From JAUIET01 sp039111475 (GTDB taxonomy: Bacteria; Pseudomonadota; Gammaproteobacteria; Pseudomonadales; JAUIET01), in assembly GCA_039111475.1 (NCBI GenBank), contig JBCCIP010000020.1, forward strand, positions 1 to 64,000: a DNA stretch of 64,000 nucleotides, written 5' to 3'. The notes under the pieces were generated by a model. That model searched no databases and was not told where the DNA came from. It saw nothing but the letters and a program-made list of their open reading frames with translations. This document shows positions 25,785 through 34,842 of the stretch, piece by piece. A program made the position numbers and the translations under genes. The number at the start of each line of letters is the position of its first letter. Position 1 is the first letter of the stretch.

Positions 25785-26735
25785 ATGGCAGCCAAGTATC
25801 GATTGGTAACACGCAGCGATTTTGATGGATTGGTCTGTGGCGTACTGCTTAAGCATTTGGACATGATCGAAGAGATTAAATTCGTGCATCCAAAAGACAT
25901 GCAGGACGGCAAGATTGAGATCACAAACAACGACATCACAACCAACCTGCCCTATGTTCCAGATGCTCATCTCTGTTTTGATCATCACGCCAGTGAGCTG
26001 ATACGCTACCCTGGACAATACGAAAATTATATTATCGAAGCCGATACACCATCCGCTGCTCGAGTGGTGTTCAACTTCTATGGTGGATTCGACACTTTTC
26101 CTAAGGACTGGGAAGATATGATGGAAGCGGTAGATAAAGCCGATTCCGCCCAATACACTCAGCGCGAAGTGCTTGAGCCTCGCAATTGGGAACTGTTGAA
26201 TTTTTTGATGGATTCCCGCACCGGGCTTGGCCGCTTCAGAGAATTCCGAATATCTAACTACAACTTGATGATGGATCTAATCGATTATTGTAAAGACACC
26301 TCGATAGAAGAAATTATTAAGCTGCAAGACGTAAAGGAAAGGGTAGACCTATACTTCGAGCACGAAGAAAAGTTCAAGGCTCAGCTGCAACGTTGCGCAT
26401 CAGTTCACGGCAATCTGATAGTACTGGATCTGCGCGATGAACCCATCATCTATGCTGGCAATCGCTTTATGATTTATGCAATGTATCCTCAATGTGACAT
26501 TTCGATTCATGTCATCTGGGGATTGAAGCAACAAAACACGGTATTTGCGACTGGTAAATCAATTTTTGATCGTGGTTGCCAAACGAATATTGGTGAGCTT
26601 ATGTTACAGTACGGCGGTGGTGGCCATCACGCTGCTGGAACCTGCCAGGTACCTAATGATCAAGCAACCGAAACGCTCACTGAGTTGATTGCGGCGATCA
26701 ATGCAGAACACTATTTGAAAGCAGGGAATGATTAG
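25785..26735 (+). CDS. DHH-family phosphoesterase
   Basis: A 316-residue protein starting at ATG 25785, which is preceded by GGGAGAGGA; upstream in-frame codons are unlikely to be used. The DHH domain shows TRSDFDGLVCGVLL near residues 8-21, LCFDHHASE near 65-73 and an Asp in VDKADSAQY. The C-terminal DHHA1-like domain carries YGGGGHHAAGTC near 282-293. Relatives include exopolyphosphatases, nanoRNases and cyclic-dinucleotide phosphodiesterases; this one lacks membrane or PAS-like domains. The substrate cannot be told from sequence. An aldose-epimerase gene follows 23 bases downstream, so they are probably co-transcribed. Confidence 0.88.
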   Translation: MAAKYRLVTRSDFDGLVCGVLLKHLDMIEEIKFVHPKDMQDGKIEITNNDITTNLPYVPDAHLCFDHHASELIRYPGQYENYIIEADTPSAARVVFNFYGGFDTFPKDWEDMMEAVDKADSAQYTQREVLEPRNWELLNFLMDSRTGLGRFREFRISNYNLMMDLIDYCKDTSIEEIIKLQDVKERVDLYFEHEEKFKAQLQRCASVHGNLIVLDLRDEPIIYAGNRFMIYAMYPQCDISIHVIWGLKQQNTVFATGKSIFDRGCQTNIGELMLQYGGGGHHAAGTCQVPNDQATETLTELIAAINAEHYLKAGND

Positions 26736-26758
26736 CACGATAAACCTAAGATATTCGA

Positions 26759-27634
26759 TTGCAAACACTTGAGTCAGAGCACCTTATTTGCCGCGTCAGC
26801 CCACACGGCGCCGAGCTTCAATCCCTGTTACTAAAAGCGAATGCCGAAGAACTGATCTGGCAGGGTAATCCAACCGTTTGGAGTGGTCGAGCGCCCATTC
26901 TTTTTCCAATTGTAGGCGCATTGCGAAATTTGCCAAAGCTGCACAAAAAAGGCGCTGTCATGCTGCCCAAGCATGGCTTTGCGAGAACCCAACGATTTCA
27001 ACTCATTGAGCAAAGAGACGCGTTGGCTAGGTATTCGCTTACATCCAATGCCGAAACGCTGAAACTCTACCCGTGGCATTTTGAACTGCAGGTGTGTTTC
27101 GAACTGATGTCAGATCGACTGGCCATTCATTACGAAGTACGAAACAAATACGAAAGCGAACTCTTGTTCAATCTGGGCTCTCATCCAGCCTTCCGCCTAC
27201 CGCTGGAAAATAGCACTTTGTCTGACTACTCGATTCAATTCGACCAACCCGAAAACCTGGAACTTTATTCAGTCACTCCAGAGGGATTGCTTGATCCCAG
27301 CGCTACGAAATACGCGCTTAGCAGCAGTCGGATCGAGCTCTCAGAAACTATATTTAATAATGACGCGCTGGTTTTCAAAAACATCAATTCAACACACATC
27401 AGCCTGTTACACCGTAGCCAGGGAACTCGTTTAAGCGTCGCAACAGGCAGTGCTCCACACATTGGTATTTGGGCAAAACCCGGCGCACAGTTCGTATGCA
27501 TTGAACCGTGGTGGGGGCACGCAGATTTCAGCGATGCCAATAGCGAATTTGCTCAAAAATCGTCTATTCAGTCGTTGCTGCGTGGAAACGTGTTTTCAAC
27601 CAGCATCGAAATTAGACCTTCAATCGCCGGCTAA
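26759..27634 (+). CDS. Aldose 1-epimerase family protein
   Basis: A 291-residue beta-sandwich protein with a TTG start, 23 bases after the DHH gene. Family text includes SPHGAELQSLLL near residues 13-24, PILFPIVGAL near 46-55, the LPKHGFAR segment with the active-site His near 73, and NLGSHPAFRLPL near 140 with a second His. IGIWAKPGAQFVCIEPWWG near 238 holds the catalytic Glu. It belongs to the YeaD/LacX-like branch, which interconverts alpha and beta anomers of hexoses or hexose phosphates. The ribosome-binding site is weak, so translation may depend on the upstream gene. Confidence 0.88.
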   Translation: MQTLESEHLICRVSPHGAELQSLLLKANAEELIWQGNPTVWSGRAPILFPIVGALRNLPKLHKKGAVMLPKHGFARTQRFQLIEQRDALARYSLTSNAETLKLYPWHFELQVCFELMSDRLAIHYEVRNKYESELLFNLGSHPAFRLPLENSTLSDYSIQFDQPENLELYSVTPEGLLDPSATKYALSSSRIELSETIFNNDALVFKNINSTHISLLHRSQGTRLSVATGSAPHIGIWAKPGAQFVCIEPWWGHADFSDANSEFAQKSSIQSLLRGNVFSTSIEIRPSIAG

Positions 27635-27723
27635 GCGACGCAACTGACTTGCGAGAAAAGCAGTCACCCTTCCTAATATCTGACGACTAAGCTATGCTGT
27701 AAGCAATCTACCGGGGGAATAAT

Positions 27724-29022
27724 ATGATGCGTACAGGTGAAGCAAAACGTAATGATGCTAATGCACCGTCACGAAATATTCGAAAAGATTATCCCTTCGA
27801 ATTCACCGGCGAAACTGGGGAGTACTTCAGAATATGGATTGTCAACATTCTCCTCACTATTGTGACGCTGGGAATCTACTCTGCGTGGGCAAAAGTGCGA
27901 AATCATCGCTACTTTTATGGCAACACTGTTCTGGATGGTTCGGCGTTTGAGTACACAGCCGATCCTATTAAAATACTTCGCGGCCGCATCATCGCCGTCG
28001 CCGTACTGATCGCCTACCAAAGCGCAGGGCTTGTATCAACAAGCGCCAGTATTATAGCGTTTGCGCTATTGATGGTTATTATGCCGGCAATGATCGTTCT
28101 GGCTTTGCGATTTCGCATGCGCTATACGAGTTGGCGTAATATTCCTTTCAGTTTCATTCCGAATTTCAAAATGGCCTACCTGCTTTTCGGCCTGCCAATG
28201 TTGCTCGGATTAGCCATGATCGCGACAACTGTCAGCTTTGAAAGCGACATGATGGATATGGGTTTTGACCCCGACACCGGAGCCTATGAGCAATCCTTAC
28301 AATCAAACAATGAGCCTAGCGATGAAGGAACAGAAGATACAGATACATCGACAGAATCTGACGAAGAAAACCAGGGAATGACACCAGAGCAAGCTGCTGC
28401 ATTGGAAGAAATGGGCATGCAATTCTTGTGGGTCTTTGGCGGTCTAATGTTGCTTTTCTGGGTTTTTTACCCTTTGTGGCTGCGCTTTTATTACAAGTTT
28501 GTTGCTGATCACACTCGCTACGGACGCACGCAGCTTCGCTTTCTTGCAACAGTCGCTGAATTTTATTCGATATACGTCATCGCAGCACTACTGCTTGTGG
28601 CAGCCATTGCAGTTTTGGCTCTACTGATTGGTGCGTTCAACACGCTCGGAATAGGTGACGAAAATCTGGCTGGAATGACCGGTGGCGTGATAGGTGTATT
28701 GGCATTCCTACTTGTACAATCGTATATTCAAACGCAGCGTGCGAATATTGTGTACAGCAACATCGAATTGGAAGATATTGGTTTTCGCAGCGAATTGAAA
28801 GTCAGCACAATGGCCTGGCTGTACATTAGCAATACGGTAGCAATTATCGTCTCACTCGGCTTAATGATACCTTGGGCAAAAATTCGTGTGGCAAGATACA
28901 GAGCAAGCACAATGACTTTGTACGCCAATAACTTCGACGAGTTTCAAGCGCGCGCTGCGGCTGAGGTAGACGCTGAGGGCGCAGAAATTAGTGACTTTAT
29001 GGACTTTGATCTTGGACTCTGA
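27724..29022 (+). CDS. YjgN (DUF898) family inner-membrane protein
   Basis: A 432-residue polytopic membrane protein. The N-terminus has the DUF898 signature FEFTGETGEYFRIWIVN and GIYSAWAKVRNHRYFYGNT; a second copy of the tail motif, MIPWAKIRVARYRAST, occurs near residue 385. Between membrane segments lies an unusual acidic loop (about 198-222) rich in Glu, Asp, Ser and Thr. About eight membrane segments are visible. Function is unknown in the family. An AGGGGG-like ribosome-binding site (CCGGGGGAATAAT) precedes the ATG. The next gene, an M48 peptidase, overlaps its end, and this YjgN/M48 pairing is recurrent in proteobacteria. Confidence 0.9.
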   Translation: MMRTGEAKRNDANAPSRNIRKDYPFEFTGETGEYFRIWIVNILLTIVTLGIYSAWAKVRNHRYFYGNTVLDGSAFEYTADPIKILRGRIIAVAVLIAYQSAGLVSTSASIIAFALLMVIMPAMIVLALRFRMRYTSWRNIPFSFIPNFKMAYLLFGLPMLLGLAMIATTVSFESDMMDMGFDPDTGAYEQSLQSNNEPSDEGTEDTDTSTESDEENQGMTPEQAAALEEMGMQFLWVFGGLMLLFWVFYPLWLRFYYKFVADHTRYGRTQLRFLATVAEFYSIYVIAALLLVAAIAVLALLIGAFNTLGIGDENLAGMTGGVIGVLAFLLVQSYIQTQRANIVYSNIELEDIGFRSELKVSTMAWLYISNTVAIIVSLGLMIPWAKIRVARYRASTMTLYANNFDEFQARAAAEVDAEGAEISDFMDFDLGL

Positions 29023-30073
29023 CCTCGGACCCGACCGTCACAGACAAATAACGGGCTATCTGTATGACGGACAAACGTCAGGTCGCAGCAGAATAACTCT
29101 GGTAGTTGATGACCAAGGTAAAGTGTCTTGTGCTCAAGCTGATTTCGCCGACATTGAGTTTATCGATGTAGGGGTTTCATCTAGAGTTGGGAACTCAGCG
29201 CGCTATCTTACTCTGGGCCAAGGCCGCCGCTTCGAAACACTAGACAATGAGGTAGTGGACCAGCTTTGCGACCGGTGGCATACAGCAAATCATGGCTTGG
29301 CTGATCGGCTGGAACGCAATATGAAACTGGTCGTTGTGGCTATCCTTGTGATAAGTGTGGGCAGCGTCTCATTTGTTCGCTATGGTATACCGGCACTGAG
29401 CAAGCCGATTGCGGCAATGATACCGGAATCTTTCGATCAACACCTTGGTCAACAAACACTGGATTCCATGGACGGTGTGTTCTTTCAGATCAGTAAGGTT
29501 GATGACGCGCGGCAACAAACGCTGCGGCAGCGCTTTCAGGAACTGCTGCCAGCAGAAGCCTCTGGGGAACAGCAATTCCGACTGTTGTTTCGCTCTGCGC
29601 GCGGTATGCCAAATGCATTAGCCCTTCCCGATGGAACCGTTATTCTCACCGACGAGTTGGTCAAGTTAGCTGACAACGACGAGCAGTTGATCAGCATTCT
29701 ACTGCATGAAATTGCTCATGTTAAACAACGCCATTCCATACAAATGCTAGTGCGTCAAACTGGCTTGTCTGTGTTGATTCTACTAATCACTGGAGACGTT
29801 AGCACCGCCAGTTCAACCGTGTTGCTGCTACCTGCTTGGATAGCGCAAGCCAGTTATTCGCAAGGCCTTGAAACGGCTGCCGACACCTATGCTCTGGAAT
29901 ACATGAACACACACGGTATGGATACCAACGCATTTGCTGATATCATGGAAAAACTCGGTGCTGTTGGTGAAAGCGCGGTGGAGCATGATAAACAAGAGTC
30001 GAGCATCCTCGATTACCTATCCAGCCACCCGGCAACGCAACAACGCATCAAACGATTCAGAACAGAGAAATAA
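28991..30073 (+). CDS. M48-family membrane zinc metallopeptidase
   Basis: A 360-residue protein with an N-terminal domain of about 105 residues (GYLYDGQTSGRSRITLVVDD), a membrane segment near 112-130 and an M48 peptidase domain. Zinc ligands are in LLHEIAHVKQRH (His239, Glu240, His243) and the third ligand is in GLETAADTYALEYM near 298. A hydrophobic stretch near 255-275 may re-enter the membrane. M48 peptidases of this layout cleave misfolded membrane or envelope proteins. The GTG start at 28991 overlaps the YjgN gene by 32 bases; nearby TTG codons are alternatives, so the first 20 residues are uncertain. The next gene starts 2 bases after its stop. Confidence 0.88.
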   Translation: MTLWTLILDSDLGPDRHRQITGYLYDGQTSGRSRITLVVDDQGKVSCAQADFADIEFIDVGVSSRVGNSARYLTLGQGRRFETLDNEVVDQLCDRWHTANHGLADRLERNMKLVVVAILVISVGSVSFVRYGIPALSKPIAAMIPESFDQHLGQQTLDSMDGVFFQISKVDDARQQTLRQRFQELLPAEASGEQQFRLLFRSARGMPNALALPDGTVILTDELVKLADNDEQLISILLHEIAHVKQRHSIQMLVRQTGLSVLILLITGDVSTASSTVLLLPAWIAQASYSQGLETAADTYALEYMNTHGMDTNAFADIMEKLGAVGESAVEHDKQESSILDYLSSHPATQQRIKRFRTEK

Positions 30074-30075
30074 TA

Positions 30076-30744
30076 ATGAACGAGGGCTCGTTTCAACTTA
30101 GCAACGACGATTTGCTTAGAACCACCCGTGCCGTTCGAAAACGCCTGGATTATGATAGATCCGTCAGCAGAGAGCTCATACAAGAATGTATGGAACTGGC
30201 GGTGCAAGCCCCCAACGGTGGTAACTTAAATAGCTGGCGTTGGATAGTCATTGATGATCCGGCAGTAATCTCCCAGATCGCCGACATTTACAATGGCGGC
30301 CTGGATGATTTTATCGCAACCTTTGATGATACAGGCTATGTTGGGGCGCACGTGCCCGGAGCTGAACGTATAGAAACGTCAACACAGCATCTGCGCGATA
30401 ATTTTCACCGGCTTCCGGCGGTTTTATTGCCACTGGTCTCGGGGCGAGCGGATCAAGCAGCGGGGCATTCGGGCGCGGTATTTTGGCAGGCAGGGATGTG
30501 GGGTTCGATTATTCAGGCTGTTTGGAGCTTTATGTTAGCGCTGCGATCACGGGGATTGGGTAGCGCGTGGACCACCGGCCATCTTTGGCGTGAGAAAGAG
30601 TTGGCCGATCTTTTGTCTATACCTTATGACCGATATACGCAGGTAGGCCTGTTTCCAATCGCGTATACGCTAGGTACCGAGTTCAAGCCAGCGCATCGAG
30701 AACCATTGGAAACTGTGCTGAGCTGGAACACCTTTGAGGGCTGA
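30076..30744 (+). CDS. Nitroreductase family protein
   Basis: A 222-residue flavin enzyme. The FMN-binding N-terminus reads TRAVRKRLDYDR near residues 15-26 and QAPNGGNLNSWRWIVI near 44-59. The C-terminal part has GSIIQAVWSFMLALRSRGLGSAW near 140-160 followed by a conserved basic stretch. Such enzymes use NAD(P)H and FMN to reduce nitro compounds, quinones or enones, or act in dehalogenation or ring contraction. It is tightly placed between the M48 peptidase gene (2-base gap) and the SnoaL-like gene (1-base gap), so the four genes probably form one operon. The substrate is unknown. Confidence 0.88.
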   Translation: MNEGSFQLSNDDLLRTTRAVRKRLDYDRSVSRELIQECMELAVQAPNGGNLNSWRWIVIDDPAVISQIADIYNGGLDDFIATFDDTGYVGAHVPGAERIETSTQHLRDNFHRLPAVLLPLVSGRADQAAGHSGAVFWQAGMWGSIIQAVWSFMLALRSRGLGSAWTTGHLWREKELADLLSIPYDRYTQVGLFPIAYTLGTEFKPAHREPLETVLSWNTFEG

Positions 30745-30745
30745 T

Positions 30746-31162
30746 ATGACCAATAAAGAAGCCGTAGAAATTCTGTTCTCAACGCTCTGGACTGATCCAC
30801 AAAAAGCGAGAAGCGTATGTACAGACGATGTCACCTGGATCACCACACGATCAATGCCCATTCCCGGTAACGAAGAGAGTATTTGTCACACGGGATTCGA
30901 CGCCGTACTCAATGTTGCCAATAGCGGCAAGCAGGTGGATAACGGTTACTTGCCTGAAACCGTTGAGTACCCACATCAACAGTTGCTTGATGCAGAAAAC
31001 GATCATGTCATCTATCAATTTACCATGCAGTGCAAAACCAAAAAAGGCACCGAATATCTCAACGACTATTTGTTCCTGGTTAAACTACGCGATGGCAAAG
31101 TACAACGCATGCAGGAGTATTGGGATTCAAAGCAAGCATTCGATTTAATTTTTGGCGGATAA
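30746..31162 (+). CDS. SnoaL/NTF2-like small protein
   Basis: A 138-residue single-domain protein; ATG at 30746 with GAGGG just upstream and one base after the nitroreductase stop. The NTF2-like pattern is visible: a helical N-terminus, VTWITTRSMPIPGNEES near residue 29, IYQFTMQCKTKKGTEYLNDY near 90-109 and LRDGKVQRMQEYWD near 115-128. Members are ketosteroid-isomerase-like enzymes or ligand binders. Nothing identifies the ligand. It is the last gene of the YjgN operon. Confidence 0.8.
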   Translation: MTNKEAVEILFSTLWTDPQKARSVCTDDVTWITTRSMPIPGNEESICHTGFDAVLNVANSGKQVDNGYLPETVEYPHQQLLDAENDHVIYQFTMQCKTKKGTEYLNDYLFLVKLRDGKVQRMQEYWDSKQAFDLIFGG

Positions 31163-31224
31163 ATGCTAAATGGCGTTAGCACTTGACGATCACTACTGGA
31201 CTCCTGACGTACTGCCTGGTCTGA

Positions 31225-31243
31225 GTTGGCGAGAACCGCCAAC
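31225..31243. terminator. Hairpin between convergent genes
   Basis: GTTGGCG/CGCCAAC with a five-base loop, seven perfect pairs, located in the 99-base gap between convergent genes. There is no U tract on either side, so it may stop transcription only with Rho or may simply be structural. Confidence 0.3.
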
Positions 31244-31261
31244 ACAAACCAGCGTCAACTC

Positions 31262-31684
31262 TTACTTGAACAAGCCCTTGGCTAAGCCGGCAACAGCGCC
31301 AAGCCCGCCTACGGAATCAAGCAAGCTACCTCCACTGCTGGATTTATCCACCATCTGAGGCAAGGCTTCTTGCAATCCAGACAGTACTGAACCTTCATCA
31401 CTGTTCAGCGCTGATGCAAGCTGGCCGATTTTGTCACCGCCCAGCAGGTCTTGAAGCTGGTTTGTTGAGATACCTTCATTCGCACCGTCGCCTAACCATG
31501 AGCCAACCACGTCGGCAAGCCCACCCTCCTGAAGACCACTGATAATACTGGCGTAATCAAGACCACCACCATCACCGCCCAACACGCCTTCCAGTGCAGA
31601 CTTTACGGTATCGGTGTCAGCTGAGGCTCCGCCACCCTGCAATTTCTGGCTTAGAATCTCAGCGCCCATTTTCATAATATCCAT
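31262..31684 (-). CDS. DUF937 (YidB-like) protein
   Basis: A 140-residue acidic, Gly/Leu-rich helical protein. The ATG at 31684 is preferred because GGAG stands six bases upstream; an ATG six codons earlier is also possible. The DUF937 pattern of repeated short helices and Gly-rich turns is clear: LLGGDKIGQLASALNSDEG near residue 87, then GSLLDSVGGLGAVAGLAKGLF at the end. E. coli YidB is a relative of unknown function. It is transcribed divergently from the VOC gene. Confidence 0.85.
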   Translation of the reverse strand: MDIMKMGAEILSQKLQGGGASADTDTVKSALEGVLGGDGGGLDYASIISGLQEGGLADVVGSWLGDGANEGISTNQLQDLLGGDKIGQLASALNSDEGSVLSGLQEALPQMVDKSSSGGSLLDSVGGLGAVAGLAKGLFK

Positions 31685-31795
31685 AGTCTTCTCCACGTGC
31701 ATACCACCACCATCATCGCTTGAGAGCTTATTTCAGGCAAGTAAAACATCATCAATTCGCGGGGTTGAAAAATTGGCACGTGTACAATAGCCGTG

Positions 31796-32734
31796 ATGGA
31801 CAAACCATTAACAGCATACCAGGCCTGCTTCGTTGTGAAGGATGTAGGGGCCGCCGTAAAGTTCTGCAGCGAACAGCTTGGGTGGGGTCCGTTTCAGCAT
31901 TTCAAAATCCCCACCTCAAACGCGCAGTACCGAGATTGGCGTGGGAACAAGCTTACCGAGGTAGCTCTTGGTATGGCCGGCCGTGCTCAGATAGAGCTAA
32001 TCCACGTGCACAGCGGCCAGGACGCCATACAGCAATACCAGTCGCGACTGGGAACAGGCTTGCAGCACCTGGGTGTGCTTTGCCAATCAACAGATGATGC
32101 TCTGGAGCACGTCGGTGCATTAGGTGCTGTTCTGAATGATCGCAATCAATACGGCGAAATTACGTTTTCGTTTATTGATGTGCCACAGGGTCCTGCCTTG
32201 ATTGAATTATTGGAGCGCGGAGAGCAAGGACTCCCCAGTGCAAAATCCACAGATGAGCACGGTACTACCATTGGCAAAACGGTACAAGGCAGGCATGCAA
32301 GACTTTTGCTCGATAGGGCGACACTGGTAACCACCGAAATCGAATCGGCCGCTGCGTTTTACGGCAAAAGTTTTGATCAGGAATTTATCAGCATCACTGA
32401 CGACACGCTTCGCTACTCTGCGACAGCACTAACAGCGCCAACATCGTCATCGGCCTCTTGCGATGTTCGGGCCAGACGCTGCCTGATTGATGCGGGCGTA
32501 TTGGAAATCGAGCTTATTCAATTGCTTGAAGACGATCCGCATCTTTACAGCAAGCAACTTGAACGCGCAACGCGACATGGCGGGCACGGTTTGGTTCATG
32601 TGGGTGGTCGTGACTGCACAAAGCTTGATATACCCAGAAACCAAAGAATAGAGGGTGAATGGCTTGAATGCAGAGAAGTCTTCAGCGTCTTTACTGGACC
32701 CGACGAACTCTCCAGCATCCAAATTCGGCACTAA
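31796..32734 (+). CDS. VOC-superfamily (glyoxalase-like) two-domain protein
   Basis: A 312-residue protein with two vicinal-oxygen-chelate modules. The first (about 1-135) reads ACFVVKDVGAAVKFCSEQLG near 10-29, QIELIHVHSG near 65 and LQHLGVLCQSTDD near 88-100. The second (about 155-305) has ATLVTTEIESAAAFYGKSF and HGLVHVGG. The ATG at 31796 directly follows a GTG that could also serve. VOC proteins bind a divalent metal and act as lyases, isomerases or dioxygenases; no metal-ligand set matches glyoxalase I or an extradiol enzyme well enough to name one. It converges with the TolC-type gene, 16 bases away. Confidence 0.8.
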   Translation: MDKPLTAYQACFVVKDVGAAVKFCSEQLGWGPFQHFKIPTSNAQYRDWRGNKLTEVALGMAGRAQIELIHVHSGQDAIQQYQSRLGTGLQHLGVLCQSTDDALEHVGALGAVLNDRNQYGEITFSFIDVPQGPALIELLERGEQGLPSAKSTDEHGTTIGKTVQGRHARLLLDRATLVTTEIESAAAFYGKSFDQEFISITDDTLRYSATALTAPTSSSASCDVRARRCLIDAGVLEIELIQLLEDDPHLYSKQLERATRHGGHGLVHVGGRDCTKLDIPRNQRIEGEWLECREVFSVFTGPDELSSIQIRH

Positions 32735-32750
32735 CTGCGGCGCGAGCGAG

Positions 32751-34217
32751 CTATTGCGCAGCAGCGTTGCCAGGAGCGGTAATAAAATTACCCTGGCTTG
32801 CACTGATCAGCTCTGTCACCCGACCTGAGTCCAGCAACAGTTCGAAATAGCTGCGATAAATCTCACTTCTAATTCGATGCGCGTCAGCCTGGGCGTTGAA
32901 CAAGCGCTCCTCAACATCAATCAGTTCGATAATATTGATCTCGCCCAGCTCAAGGTTCTTCCGGTTCAACCGCTGCAATTCTTTATTGGATGCGATCTCA
33001 TCCAGAGTTGCGCTCAAGGTAATTTGCTGAGCGTTGATCTGATTGAATGACAGTTTGATGCGGCGATCTAGCTCTTTTAACAAGCGGCTTTCTTCATGTT
33101 GCAGTTCGCGCAGCCGTGCTTCCGCGCGGTGTACTCCGTTGCGGCGGCTAAAGCCGTCCCATAACAGATAGTTCAGATTCAACTTCGCCTCGTAATTACC
33201 TCGGGAATCTCCATGGCCTCCTTCATCCGCAATCACGTTGGAACGCAGCTCCAAATTAAACTGTGGGCGAAACTTGCCGCGTTCTGCACGCACTCGGTAG
33301 TTTTCGGCACTGCGATTGGTACGGTTCAACAATAACTCACTGTTGTCTTTGTAACCGTCTTCCAGATACGCGTCCAAGCGTGGAAGATCAAGATCAGCTA
33401 CGTCAAATGGCGCCATGGCCATAAACGGCGGTAGATCACCGGTTAGAAACTCGAGGTTACTCAAGGCGTCATTCAGCGAGGCAATCGTATTCCCAGTCTC
33501 CGCCCGCGCCGAGGCCAGCCTGGCCCTCGCGAAGTCCAATTCAACCTTACTCGCTGCACCGGCATCGTGCATCAGGTTGAGCTTTTTGGTTAGCGCCTGC
33601 ATTTCTGTGATAAAGCTTTCGGCTTCACGGCGAGCAAGCTGAAACTGAAGAACCGACGAATAGAATTCAACAGCGTCATTGAGTACATCTTCAGTGATTA
33701 TTCTGGTCTCCAACATAGTGGAGCGTTTGACCGCTTGCCGGCGGCGCAACTCTGATTTCGCAACGCCACCATCGTAAAGCAGCTTGGTGATGCGCAAGGT
33801 AACGTTGCGACCTGGTGTTGTATCAACAATTCGATCTGTATTGGCGGAAGGGTCATTGTATTCCGGACCCCACTGGCCAACCAGATCGGCCTCACCATAT
33901 TTGTACGCCTTGCCCTGTTTAACCAGATATTCAGCTTGATCTTCCCTTGCCAGCGCCATATTAATATCTGGATTGTTCGCCAACGCAAGCTCAATAATTT
34001 CCTCAAAGCCTAATACCGGTGCTACCGTGCTGCCGTCTGCAGGAATTTTATTGACGTAGTCAGCTACCAGCAGATCACTGGCAGTAACGGGCATGATACC
34101 CAAGGTTTCTTGCGCTACTGCTTCAGGCGCGTTTAGCGCACTCAAGCAGACAGCGGCAAAAATCGCCGTTGAAAGTCTACTTGCTCGCTTTGCGGAACTG
34201 CAGCTTAGCCCAGTCAT
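32751..34217 (-). CDS. TolC-family outer-membrane channel of the T1SS
   Basis: A 488-residue outer-membrane efflux protein with a signal peptide (about residues 1-35, ending EAVAQE). The family's internally duplicated pattern is visible: IIELALANNPDINMALAR near residue 70, a long coiled coil with Ala/Glu-rich text (MHDAGAASKVELDFARARLA) near 215-235, and LRELQHEESRLLKELDRRI with NLELGEINIIELIDVEERLF in the second half. It would form the trimeric exit duct for the giant RTX protein. Last gene of the secretion operon; its start overlaps the 3' end of the MotB-like gene by 41 bases, which suggests coupled translation. This resembles SiiC in position and role. Confidence 0.92.
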   Translation of the reverse strand: MTGLSCSSAKRASRLSTAIFAAVCLSALNAPEAVAQETLGIMPVTASDLLVADYVNKIPADGSTVAPVLGFEEIIELALANNPDINMALAREDQAEYLVKQGKAYKYGEADLVGQWGPEYNDPSANTDRIVDTTPGRNVTLRITKLLYDGGVAKSELRRRQAVKRSTMLETRIITEDVLNDAVEFYSSVLQFQLARREAESFITEMQALTKKLNLMHDAGAASKVELDFARARLASARAETGNTIASLNDALSNLEFLTGDLPPFMAMAPFDVADLDLPRLDAYLEDGYKDNSELLLNRTNRSAENYRVRAERGKFRPQFNLELRSNVIADEGGHGDSRGNYEAKLNLNYLLWDGFSRRNGVHRAEARLRELQHEESRLLKELDRRIKLSFNQINAQQITLSATLDEIASNKELQRLNRKNLELGEINIIELIDVEERLFNAQADAHRIRSEIYRSYFELLLDSGRVTELISASQGNFITAPGNAAAQ

Positions 34218-34836
34218 ATTGCCCCTTAATCTCTGTCGGATTTTCTACTTTCACATATATGGCGTCTTTATCGAGACCTGTTTCCAGAAATTCATTACGC
34301 ACATTCATTAGTCGGGCTATTGCTACTTTTCGACTAATCGTTTCAATTGGAGAGCGCTTGTTTTTACTCGCAGACATCACCAGCTCAAGATCTTCTGCGC
34401 CATGTTTACTGATGTTATTGGCAATAAAGTTCTTAACAATTTCCCTCGTTTCCTCAGTCAGCGTTATTGAATCCTTTCCGTAGAAAATGATCAGCGAGCT
34501 GCCATCTTGTTCAAAATCAACATCCTGTTCGCTGCCAGATTCTCTAAACTGCGCCTCTGTTTGACGAATCTCTTCCACCAAACCGGCCAATTGCGTCTTC
34601 AATGTGGAATTCTCTTCCTTCAAGCGATCAACGACTTGTTCGATAGGAATCTCGTCCACGTCTACTTCAACCACACCTTCTGCACTCACCTTGCTGGTGT
34701 AGGTGATAACGTGGAAGTAGAGCGCTGATGCGGTCACCAACACGAAGAACACAAACATAATCACAACAGCTGATAAAATATCTACAAACCCGGGCCAGGA
34801 ATTCGCTGCTAGATCAGCCCCATCTTCTGAACTCAT
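34177..34836 (-). CDS. MotB/SiiA-like inner-membrane protein with periplasmic domain
   Basis: A 219-residue protein with a single membrane helix (about 17-40) that begins with an acidic residue, WPGFVDILSAVVIMF (Asp19), matching the proton-binding Asp at the start of the MotB helix. A coiled coil (about 62-100) follows and then a MotB/OmpA-type periplasmic domain (about 110-215). The peptidoglycan-binding consensus is weak, with RKVAIARLMNVRNEFLETGL the clearest part. It would pair with the MotA-like protein encoded just upstream to form an ion channel. In Salmonella SPI-4, SiiA occupies the same slot and is a MotB-like component of a proton channel that controls adhesin retention and release; equivalence here is inference. 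Confidence 0.75.
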   Translation of the reverse strand: MSSEDGADLAANSWPGFVDILSAVVIMFVFFVLVTASALYFHVITYTSKVSAEGVVEVDVDEIPIEQVVDRLKEENSTLKTQLAGLVEEIRQTEAQFRESGSEQDVDFEQDGSSLIIFYGKDSITLTEETREIVKNFIANNISKHGAEDLELVMSASKNKRSPIETISRKVAIARLMNVRNEFLETGLDKDAIYVKVENPTEIKGQYDWAKLQFRKASK

Positions 34837-34842
34837 CGTTAT